DNA of 64,000 nt from CAIKZZ01 sp036742455 (GTDB lineage Bacteria; Pseudomonadota; Gammaproteobacteria; Steroidobacterales; Steroidobacteraceae): positions 1 to 64,000 of the forward strand of contig DAINQU010000007.1 of assembly GCA_036742455.1 (NCBI GenBank). Direction: 5' to 3'. The notes under the pieces are model-generated. The model was given only the letters and a program-made list of their open reading frames with translations. It was not told the DNA's origin and searched no databases. This document shows positions 1 to 7,728 of the stretch, one piece after another. Position numbers and translations under genes: made by a program. The first letter of the stretch is position 1, and the number at the start of each line of letters is the position of its first letter.

Positions 1-41
1 GCACTGAGGACCGGGCAGATGCATCGCCCGGCAGTGAAATA

Positions 42-384
42 TGGTGGGCCCGCAGGGATTCGAACCCTGAACCAAGGGATTCACTGTTACCCACGGTTTC
101 CCGTGGGAGTGGACTATCTCTTCACCCTCGCCCATTCCAAAGAACGGCGGTCGGGTGCGGGACGCTCTTGCCTGTTTTTAAGAGCTCTCGGGTTTCCCCA
201 GCCCCCAGGTAGTCTCTGCACCGTCCGGCGGTGTACCGCCGGCTAGGCTCAGGGTTGCCAGCGCTTGCGCGTTAAGGTTTCCCTGAATTCATCCCGTCCA
301 CTTCGAACGTTACCGTCCGAAGGCACCAGCCCGTCCGAAGACGGAGCGATGAGTCCCCTGCTCTAACCGTTGAGCTACAGGCCC
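42..384 (-). tRNA. ileX: tRNA-Ile2 (anticodon CAU), split by a group I intron
   Basis: On the minus strand, exon 1 (384 to 349, 36 nt) begins GGGCCTGTAGCTC and ends with the anticodon CAT. Exon 2 (81 to 42, 40 nt) completes the anticodon loop, carries the T arm with GGTTCGAATCC and ends in an encoded CCA. Joined, they give a 76-nt cloverleaf: acceptor GGGCCTG/CGGGCCC, anticodon stem GGGGA/TCCCT, loop CTCATAA. The anticodon-arm sequence matches bacterial tRNA-Ile2, whose C34 is changed to lysidine to read AUA, more closely than elongator tRNA-Met. That identity is inferred from pattern only. The 267-nt insert lies between nucleotides 36 and 37. Confidence 0.9.
82..348 (-). ncRNA. Group I self-splicing intron in tRNA-Ile2(CAU)
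   Basis: This 267-nt insert begins right after the anticodon U and ends in G (position 82), as group I introns do. Conserved core pieces are readable on the minus strand: a P-like CAGGGAAACC (285-276), a Q-like GCAACCCTGAGCC (258-246), an R-like AGAGACTA (217-210) and an S-like AGATAGTCC (119-111), which gives P7. It also has a CCGTC-TTCG-GACGG hairpin (344-331) and a P9-like hairpin with a GAAA loop and 7-bp stem (107-90). It encodes no protein. The size and the insertion point after CAU match the known Azoarcus tRNA-Ile intron (subgroup IC3). A GTG triplet at 326-324 could be the internal guide for CAU, which is inference. Confidence 0.88.
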
Positions 385-464
385 AGCCGCTAGTGTAGCA
401 AGCCGTGATCTCGAGCGGCAGACGAGTACTGCCCCCGACGCCAACTCGCCGGTACACTCATACG

Positions 465-1865
465 ATGATCCCTGTAATCGCAATCGTTCTTTTGGCCGGC
501 ATCGCCGCGTTTCTGGTCGGACAGCAGACGGGGCGCCGCACCGCAGCGAGCGCTACCACCGCACAGCTCCAGGCGGAAAAAGAAGCCGCAATCGCGCTAG
601 CCCGGGCTCAAACGGCGGAACAGCAGCGGGAGCAGGCGCTGACATTGGCGCACGATGCTCAGAAGCAACACGTGCATCTGCAAGGCGAAAAGAGCCGTCT
701 CGAGGCGCAATTGGTCGCAGCCGAGCGCCAGATCGCCCAAGAGCGGGAGACCTTGGCACGCGCTCGGGTCGAATTGACCGATACATTCAAGGCCCTGGCG
801 AGCGAAGCGCTGAATGCTTCCACCGGACAATTCCTCAAGTTAGCGGGAGAACGTTTCGCCAACCTGCAGACAGGCGCCGTCGCTGACTTGGAACAGCGGA
901 AAACAGCGATCGAGAACTTAGTGCGCCCCGTCGCTGACTCGCTCGGCAAGGTTGAAAAGCAAATCGGGGAAATCGAGAAGGATCGCGCCGGGTCTTACCA
1001 GAATCTGTTGGCGGTCGTTTCCAATCTTCAATCCACCCAGCAGGATCTGCGGCGGGAAACCGGCAATCTTGTCGGCGCACTGCGCCGACCCAACGTCCGT
1101 GGGCGTTGGGGTGAGTTGCAGTTGCGGCGCGTCGTGGAACTCGCCGGGATGCTGGATCAGGTGGATTTTCAGGAGCAGGTAAACGTCGCTGCCGAGGACG
1201 GGGCGTTACGACCTGACCTGGTCGTGCGTCTTCCCGGTGGGAAAAGCATCATCGTTGACGCCAAAGCCCCATTGGCCGCGTATTTGGACTCCCTGGAAAT
1301 GGCGGATGACGAGGCGCGCTCAAAGAAGCTCGAAGAGCACGCGAAACAAATTCGCGATCACATCCAGAAGCTGTCCGCTAAGAGTTACTGGTCGGAGTTC
1401 GACACGCCTGAGTTTGTGGTGCTTTTTATCCCCGGCGAAGCCTTTTACAGCGCGGCGCTCGAGCAAGACTCCTCGCTCATCGAGAGCGGCATCGACCGAA
1501 AGGTCATTCTAGCGACACCCACCACCCTGATCGCGCTTCTGAAAACCGTGGCCTATGGGTGGCGTCAGGAGGCTCTGGCCAATGACGCCCGCGAAATAGC
1601 AGCCTTAGGGCGAGAGCTCTACGATCGGTTAGCGAAAATGGCTGACCACTGGAATCGAATGGGTAAGGGCCTTTCAACGGCAATGGGCGCCTACAACGAT
1701 GCCGTGGGGTCGCTCGAATCGCGTGTGCTTTCGACAGCCCGCAAATTCCGCGATTTAAACGTTGCAGCCCAAGGGAAAGAAATTGACGTAGTGGCTCAGT
1801 TAGAAACGGTGCCGCGCGCGATCACGGCCGAGGAAATGGCGACCCTCTCGCCGCCTCCCCCTTAA
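465..1865 (+). CDS. rmuC: DNA recombination protein RmuC
   Basis: A 466-aa RmuC-family protein. The start at 465 is chosen because it begins an N-terminal membrane anchor (MIPVIAIVLLAGIAAFLVG); an in-frame codon at 405 would add 20 residues without family character. After the anchor comes an Ala/Glu/Gln-rich coiled coil (about residues 30-130), then the RmuC nuclease-like domain (about 140-430) with the conserved RGRWGELQL, DAKAPLAAYLD and FIPGEAFYSAAL segments. In E. coli, RmuC limits recombination at inverted repeats; the mechanism is poorly known. It stands alone, divergent from the tRNA gene and convergent with the NodJ-like gene. The C-terminus ends in a Pro run. Confidence 0.93.
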   Translation: MIPVIAIVLLAGIAAFLVGQQTGRRTAASATTAQLQAEKEAAIALARAQTAEQQREQALTLAHDAQKQHVHLQGEKSRLEAQLVAAERQIAQERETLARARVELTDTFKALASEALNASTGQFLKLAGERFANLQTGAVADLEQRKTAIENLVRPVADSLGKVEKQIGEIEKDRAGSYQNLLAVVSNLQSTQQDLRRETGNLVGALRRPNVRGRWGELQLRRVVELAGMLDQVDFQEQVNVAAEDGALRPDLVVRLPGGKSIIVDAKAPLAAYLDSLEMADDEARSKKLEEHAKQIRDHIQKLSAKSYWSEFDTPEFVVLFIPGEAFYSAALEQDSSLIESGIDRKVILATPTTLIALLKTVAYGWRQEALANDAREIAALGRELYDRLAKMADHWNRMGKGLSTAMGAYNDAVGSLESRVLSTARKFRDLNVAAQGKEIDVVAQLETVPRAITAEEMATLSPPPP

Positions 1866-1945
1866 CGTCGACGGCCTGAGCGTCCGTCAGGTTGCTTCGG
1901 GTCGGCAACGGAATCGAACAGCGACTCCACAGCCGAGGACTGGCC

Positions 1946-2701
1946 TCAGCGGGTGAGACGCCGATGCGCAATCCAAGTGGACAGGGTCACACCGGCGACG
2001 CCATAGAACGCCAATAACAGCAGGCTCGCCACGGGATGAGGAATAGGATCGCCGAACACCAGTCCGCGCGCCAACAGTGCCCCATGAGCCAACGGCAACA
2101 CCAGAGCGACTTTTTGCAGCACGGGCGGCAGCGAATGGAGCGGAAAGAAAACGCCAGACAGGAACGACATCGGCGTCAGCACGAGCGTGAAGTAGTAAAC
2201 AAAAAAATCAAAGCTTTTCGCGATCGTCGTCATGATGAGCGCAAGACCGGCCACGCAGAGCCCGAGCAGCAGCAGAACCGGCAATACGGTGAGTGGCTGC
2301 CAACCTCGCACAAGACCGAGGCAGTACATGATCAATAGAATCGCACTGCCCGAAAGCAACGCCTTTAGCGCCGCCCATATCCACTCACCCACCACAATAT
2401 CCGCCACCGTCATCGGCGCGTGCAGAATGCCTTCCCAAGTACGTTGAATTTTTAGCCGCGAAAAAGCGGAATACAGCGCTTCGGCCGTCGCACTGTTCAA
2501 GGTTGAATAGCAGATCATTCCGCCGGCCAAAAACTGTATGTAAGGCCGACCGTCAACGGTTCCGACCAAGGAGCCCACCCCGAAACCGAAACCCACCAAA
2601 TACAGCAGCGGGTCCGCCAAATTCGCGGTCAGCGACGGGATGATCAACTTCCTCCAAACAAGGAAATTGCGCTCGACCAGGTATAAACAGCGCAGATTCA
2701 T
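1946..2701 (-). CDS. nodJ: NodJ-type ABC-2 permease
   Basis: A 251-aa inner-membrane permease with about six hydrophobic segments, of the ABC-2/NodJ family. The N-terminus (NFLVWRKLIIPSLTANLADP) and the motif MSFLSGVFFPLHSLP near residue 180 are family hallmarks. It starts 2 nt after the NodI-like ATPase stops, so the two form one exporter. In rhizobia NodIJ exports Nod factor. In free-living proteobacteria homologues are common and their substrate is unknown, so no nodulation role is claimed. It is the last gene of a three-gene unit with the large FAD/Fe-S oxidoreductase upstream. Confidence 0.85.
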   Translation of the reverse strand: MNLRCLYLVERNFLVWRKLIIPSLTANLADPLLYLVGFGFGVGSLVGTVDGRPYIQFLAGGMICYSTLNSATAEALYSAFSRLKIQRTWEGILHAPMTVADIVVGEWIWAALKALLSGSAILLIMYCLGLVRGWQPLTVLPVLLLLGLCVAGLALIMTTIAKSFDFFVYYFTLVLTPMSFLSGVFFPLHSLPPVLQKVALVLPLAHGALLARGLVFGDPIPHPVASLLLLAFYGVAGVTLSTWIAHRRLTR

Positions 2702-2703
2702 GA

Positions 2704-3618
2704 TCAGTCCCGTATATCCCGGCCAGTAAGCTTAATAAACACGTCTTCGAGATTCGCAGCGCGCCGCATCGCACGTAGGCCCGTTCGATAGCCGACCGAG
2801 GCGAGCAACGCGTCGGCATGTTGGGCGTAACAAAACGCTGTTTCGCCCGTCACTTCCAATCGATCCACTAAAGGACGAGCAACTGCTTCCGCCCATTCTC
2901 GGACATCCTCACCGAACACTTCGACGACGACCGGCTCAATCAGGGAGTCAATAAGCGTCCGCGGCGAGCCCTCAGCGATGATTTTTCCGGCATCCATGAC
3001 GCAAAGCCGGTCGCACAGCCGTTCCGCCTCGTCCATGAAATGGGTCGTCAGAACCAACGTCTTCCCCGCTTTTGTCAGCCGCTTGAGTCCATCCCACACC
3101 AGATGTCTGGCCTGCGGATCCAGACCTGTTGTCGGTTCGTCAAGGAAGAGAACATCCGGGTCATTGATCAATGCACGAGCAATGGTCAAGCGACGCTTCA
3201 TGCCACCGGACAACGTATCTATTTTGGCTTTTGCCCGGTCCTGCAATCCGGCCATCTCAAGCAACCCGGGAAGGCGGGCACGTGCCGTCGACTTACTGAT
3301 ATCAAAGTAGCGGGCCCACATGACGAGGTTTTCCTCGACCGTGAAATCCGGATCCAAATTGTCAAATTGCGGAACAACGCCGGTTCGATAGCGCGCATCT
3401 CGCGCCTGCTCGGGCACACTCAAGCCGCACAAATTGATCGTCCCGCCATCCGGAACCGACAATCCGAGGCAGCAGCGCATGGTGGTCGTTTTGCCAGCGC
3501 CATTGGGGCCGAGGATTCCAAAGCACTCGCCGGGCGCCACCGCAAAGCTGACGCCGTCCACCACAGCGCGACCATCGTAGCGCTTGATGAGGTCGTTCAC
3601 CGCGACGACCGAAGTCAT
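2704..3618 (-). CDS. nodI: NodI-type ABC transporter ATP-binding protein
   Basis: A 304-aa ATPase partner of the NodJ-like permease. It has Walker A GPNGAGKTTT (about residue 37), the family segment VPQFDNLDPDFTVEENL, signature LSGGMKRR, Walker B VLFLDEPTTGLD and an H-loop TTHFMDEAERLCD. The C-terminal ~70 residues are the regulatory region typical of NodI. Its ATG overlaps the TGA of the upstream oxidoreductase in an ATGA arrangement (3618-3615), suggesting translational coupling. The substrate is not deducible. Family assignment is strong; the symbol reflects homology, not nodulation. Confidence 0.88.
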   Translation of the reverse strand: MTSVVAVNDLIKRYDGRAVVDGVSFAVAPGECFGILGPNGAGKTTTMRCCLGLSVPDGGTINLCGLSVPEQARDARYRTGVVPQFDNLDPDFTVEENLVMWARYFDISKSTARARLPGLLEMAGLQDRAKAKIDTLSGGMKRRLTIARALINDPDVLFLDEPTTGLDPQARHLVWDGLKRLTKAGKTLVLTTHFMDEAERLCDRLCVMDAGKIIAEGSPRTLIDSLIEPVVVEVFGEDVREWAEAVARPLVDRLEVTGETAFCYAQHADALLASVGYRTGLRAMRRAANLEDVFIKLTGRDIRD

Positions 3619-6600
3619 AAGAGCACCCGCTCGATGCCGCCCGAATTGGCAGCTCGCACGTAATCAGCCATCCATTCAGCGCCAAGTCGGTGCCGCGCAA
3701 TTTCGACGACAATGTAATCCGCATCCATCCCTGTCACGTCGCTGTAACGCGAAAGGCCTTGCAGACACGACGGGCAGGAGGTCAATACTTTGACGTCGCC
3801 TTGATGGCCGGTTGCGCGGATCTCAGTGAGGTTGTTCTGCAAGGAAGCCTCCTTGCGGTAGCGAACCTGGGTGGCAATGTCAGGGCGAGTCACGGCAAAC
3901 GTGCCTGCCTCTCCGCAGCAACGACCACTCTTCTCCACCTTTCCGTTCATATCGGCGTTCATGAGCGCATTCACGGTTGCCAGAGGCGATCCCTGTTTCA
4001 TCGGACTGTGGCAAGGGTCGTGATAGACATAGCGTTGTCCGGTAACGCCCTCAATCCGTACCCCCTTCTCAAGTAGGTACTCATGAATATCAATCAATCG
4101 GCAGCCTGGGAAAATCTTATCGAACTCATACCCTGATAGCTGATCGAAGCAGGTGCCACAACTCACGACGACCGTTCGTATATCGAGGTAGTTCAGCGTG
4201 TTCGCCACCCGATGAAACAACACTCGGTTATCCGTGATGATCTTATCCGCCTTATCGAATTCGCCGGCGCCGCGCTGCGGGTACCCGCAGCAGAGATACC
4301 CCGGCGGCAGCACGGTCTGCACCCCCACGTCCCATAGCATCGCCTGCGTCGCGAGCCCCACTTGTGAAAATAGACGCTCTGATCCACAGCCCGGGAAATA
4401 GAAAACCGCCTCGGTCTCCGAAGTCGTGATCGCGGGATTCCGAATAATTGGAATGTAGTCGCGATTCTCAATATCGAGCAGCGCTCGGGCCGTTCGATTG
4501 GGTAACCCGGCAGGCATCCGCCGATTCACGAAATGGACCACCTGCTCATGCACAGGGGAGCGGCCGGTTGTCGCGGGTGGCGCAGCTTTTTGCACTTTCG
4601 CCGCGCGAGCAAACACTGCGCTCGCGAGACGTTGCATGCGGTAGCCGACACCGACGATCGCCGTGCGAGCCAGCTTGATAGTGGTCGGATTGGTGGCTTC
4701 TAAAAAGAAAGAGGCCGCTTGGGCGATGGGGCGCCTTCGTTGCATACCCATTCGCTGGAGCAACCCGCGCATGGCCATCGTAACGTCACCGAAGTCGATC
4801 CGTACCGGACACGGCGTCACGCACTGATGACACACGGTGCAGTGATCGGCGACGTCCGAGAACTCGTCCCAATGACGAATGGAGACACCTCGACGGGTCT
4901 GCTCCTCGTATAAGAACGCCTCAACCAACAGGGAGGTTGCCAATATCTTGTTGCGCGGGGAATAGAGCAGATTCGCTCGCGGCACGTGCGTCGCACAAAC
5001 AGGCTTGCATTTACCGCACCGGAGGCAATCCTTAATTGCCGTCGATATGGATCCGATATCCGACCGCTGCATGATCAGCGATTCGTGGCCCAACAGGTTG
5101 AAGCTCGGGGTATAGGCCCTCGTGAGGTCTCCACCCGGCAAGAGCTTGCCTTTATTGAATCGCCCTTCAGCATCCACGCGCGATTTATATTGATGAAACT
5201 CGCGGGTCTCATCAGCGGTTAAGAACTCGTACTTGGTAATGCCGATGCCGTGCTCGCCGGAGATGACGCCACCTAACTCACGCGCGACCGCCATAATCCG
5301 CGCGACCGCGTTGTTGGCCTCCTGGAGCATGCCGTAATCGTCAGAGTTCACCGGGATATTCGTGTGGACGTTGCCGTCTCCGGCATGCATGTGGAGCGCG
5401 ATGAAAACCCGGCTCTTGAGGATCTTCCGATGCCACTCCAAGCAAGCCGCCATCGCGGGCGAGAGCACGCCAGTCAGCAGGCGTTCTAACGGGGTTCGAA
5501 CCTCTGACTTCCAAGACACCCGGAGGGTTCGATCCTGGAGCACCGAGACTAGGCCAACCGCCGGGTCCGCGGTGGCGCGTGCCGAGAGTGCGCCCATGAC
5601 GTCGCTTGCGAGCCCAACGGTCGCCAGTTCTGGCAACACGTCGGCCAATCGGTCGTCCATATGCTTCAGCAGGAAAGACCAGCGGCGATGCACTAACGCA
5701 AGCAACTGTCTTGCCTCCGTCAGTCGGTCGTGCGAGTAGTCCTCCGATCCACCGGGCGCAGCGACGTGATCGCCCGCGCTCGTGTCAGGGCGGAAGTCGG
5801 CCAGACAACTCTGCAACTCGTCGATTAAGCGCAACTTGTTGCGCGTGGAAAGCTCAATGTTCAGACGCTCTATCGCATCCGTGTAGTCGCCCATTCTGGG
5901 CAACGGAATGACGACGTCCTCATTGATCTTAAACGCGTTCGTGTGTTTTGCGATTGCAGCGGTACGCGCTCGATCTAGCCAAAATTTGCGTCGCGCGTCC
6001 GCGCTGACCGCGACGAAGCCCTCGCCGGTTCGGGCGTTAGCGATCCGCACCACCTGCGAGGTGATCGCTGCCACGGCGTCCGGATCATCGCCCACCAAAT
6101 CGCCGATCAGCACCATTTTGGGCAAACCGCCGCGTTTGGACTTGGTCGCATACCCGACAGCTTTCAGGTAGCGATCGTCGAGGTGCTCCAGTCCCGCCAG
6201 CCAAACCCCACGGGCTCGCCCTTCGGTGTCGACATAATTTTTGATTTCGACGATCGAGGGAATCGCCTCACGGGCTTGTCCGTAGAATTCCAGGCACACC
6301 GTACGGGCCTCCGACGGCATTCGATGGAGGATCCAGCGTGCCGCGGTGATCAACCCATCGGTACCTTCTTTTTGCACACCGGGCAGGCCACCGAGGAATT
6401 TGTCGGTTGCATCCTTTCCAAGTCCGGCTTTACGGAAGGCTCTCCCGGGTATGACCAGATGCTCCCGGCGCAATTCTCTGGCCTGCTCCGGCGCTACGCT
6501 CCCATCTTTCCAGATGAGTTCGAACACAGCGCTCTCGACGTCGTGAATTTTACCGAGGTTGTGACCGACCCGACTCACCTCTAGCCAATTACCCTCCGGG

Positions 6601-7583
6601 TCCACCATTCGCCACCAAGCCAGATTGTCTACGGCTGTTCCCCACAGCACGGCTTTCTTGCCGCCAGCATTCACGGCGACATTGCCCCCAATGCAAGAGG
6701 CATCGGCGGACGTCGGATCCACGGCGAACACGAGACCGGCCTGCTCCGCCGCTTCCGCGACTCGTCGGGTCACAACGCCGGCACCGGTACGGATCGTTGG
6801 CACGGGTGACGGAATTCCCGGCAGCGCGATCCGCTCAACGGACCCGAGGTCCTCCAGTTTTTCGGTGTTTATGACCGCCGACAGCGGCGTGAGAGGGACG
6901 GCGCCGCCGGTATACCCGGTGCCGCCGCCGCGTGGAATTACCGACAAGCCCAACGCGACGCACGCGCGGATCAAACCCGGCATTTCCGTCTCTTTATCGG
7001 GCGTGAGCACCACGAAGGGGTATTCGACCCGCCAATCGGTCGCGTCGGTCACGTGGGACACGCGGGCGAAGGCATCAAAACGGATATTGTCCGCGCGTGT
7101 GTGCTTTTCGAGGGCCCGCCGGGCCTGGCGCCGCAATTTGGCGGTTCGGTCGAAATGATCTGCAAACCGGCTGACAGCCCCTTTTGCTGCCGTAAGTAAT
7201 TGACCTACTTTGGAATCCGCAGGGTCGTCAGGGGGGCGGCGACGATTAATCTCAGTCAGTCGATGGTGGAGCGCTTCAATGAGCAGGCTGCGTCGACGTG
7301 GATTATCGAGAAGGTCATCCTCCAAGTACGGGTTACGCAATACGACCCAAATATCGCCCAACACCTCGTAGAGCATCCGCGCAGATCGGCCGGTGCGTTT
7401 CTCGCGGCGCAGGTCACCCACGAGCGCCCACGCCTCCCGACCCAGCAGTCGCTCGACGATCTCGCGGTCGGAGTTCGAGGTGTAGTTGTAAGGGATTTCG
7501 CGTAAGCGGCCCGAACCACTTTCCGGTGATTCGGCAGGGCTCGCCGTCGCGCGGGGATTCTTTTCGTACAGGACAGCGCTCAT
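3615..7583 (-). CDS. Large FAD-linked oxidase fused to 4Fe-4S and CCG domains (DUF3683 family)
   Basis: A 1322-aa multidomain oxidoreductase. The ATG at 7583 is preferred over a GTG nine codons upstream because GGAAGA lies about 9 nt before it. Order: N-terminal DUF3683-like region; FAD_binding_4 domain with PRGGGTGYTGGAV (about residue 214); FAD-oxidase C-terminal domain with HAGDGNVHTNIP (about 733); two 4Fe-4S motifs, CLRCGKCKPVC (about 851) and CTVCHQCVTPC (about 918); two Cys-rich CCG motifs, CCGYPQRG (about 1099) and RCCGEAGT (about 1219). Glycolate oxidase GlcDEF and D-lactate dehydrogenases place these modules on separate or shorter chains, so a 2-hydroxyacid dehydrogenase passing electrons to quinone is likely. 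The substrate is unknown. It is coupled to nodI by ATGA. Confidence 0.85.
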   Translation of the reverse strand: MSAVLYEKNPRATASPAESPESGSGRLREIPYNYTSNSDREIVERLLGREAWALVGDLRREKRTGRSARMLYEVLGDIWVVLRNPYLEDDLLDNPRRRSLLIEALHHRLTEINRRRPPDDPADSKVGQLLTAAKGAVSRFADHFDRTAKLRRQARRALEKHTRADNIRFDAFARVSHVTDATDWRVEYPFVVLTPDKETEMPGLIRACVALGLSVIPRGGGTGYTGGAVPLTPLSAVINTEKLEDLGSVERIALPGIPSPVPTIRTGAGVVTRRVAEAAEQAGLVFAVDPTSADASCIGGNVAVNAGGKKAVLWGTAVDNLAWWRMVDPEGNWLEVSRVGHNLGKIHDVESAVFELIWKDGSVAPEQARELRREHLVIPGRAFRKAGLGKDATDKFLGGLPGVQKEGTDGLITAARWILHRMPSEARTVCLEFYGQAREAIPSIVEIKNYVDTEGRARGVWLAGLEHLDDRYLKAVGYATKSKRGGLPKMVLIGDLVGDDPDAVAAITSQVVRIANARTGEGFVAVSADARRKFWLDRARTAAIAKHTNAFKINEDVVIPLPRMGDYTDAIERLNIELSTRNKLRLIDELQSCLADFRPDTSAGDHVAAPGGSEDYSHDRLTEARQLLALVHRRWSFLLKHMDDRLADVLPELATVGLASDVMGALSARATADPAVGLVSVLQDRTLRVSWKSEVRTPLERLLTGVLSPAMAACLEWHRKILKSRVFIALHMHAGDGNVHTNIPVNSDDYGMLQEANNAVARIMAVARELGGVISGEHGIGITKYEFLTADETREFHQYKSRVDAEGRFNKGKLLPGGDLTRAYTPSFNLLGHESLIMQRSDIGSISTAIKDCLRCGKCKPVCATHVPRANLLYSPRNKILATSLLVEAFLYEEQTRRGVSIRHWDEFSDVADHCTVCHQCVTPCPVRIDFGDVTMAMRGLLQRMGMQRRRPIAQAASFFLEATNPTTIKLARTAIVGVGYRMQRLASAVFARAAKVQKAAPPATTGRSPVHEQVVHFVNRRMPAGLPNRTARALLDIENRDYIPIIRNPAITTSETEAVFYFPGCGSERLFSQVGLATQAMLWDVGVQTVLPPGYLCCGYPQRGAGEFDKADKIITDNRVLFHRVANTLNYLDIRTVVVSCGTCFDQLSGYEFDKIFPGCRLIDIHEYLLEKGVRIEGVTGQRYVYHDPCHSPMKQGSPLATVNALMNADMNGKVEKSGRCCGEAGTFAVTRPDIATQVRYRKEASLQNNLTEIRATGHQGDVKVLTSCPSCLQGLSRYSDVTGMDADYIVVEIARHRLGAEWMADYVRAANSGGIERVLL

Positions 7584-7728
7584 CGGGTCTTCCGCTCGGT
7601 GGTTTCCCACGGTAGCGGAAGTGGTTAGGGGGGAAAAGGTCGGCGCCCATAACTGTCAGTGATCGGCATAGAGCCGACAGGCAGAGGGGGACGGGACCAA
7701 GTCGCGGCGGCGCGCTATTCTTGGCGTC

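Noticed and set aside
1946..3618. Nodulation-factor export (NodIJ) as evidence of a rhizobium
   Set aside because: No nod biosynthesis genes or nod boxes are present, and NodIJ-type exporters are widespread in non-symbiotic proteobacteria.
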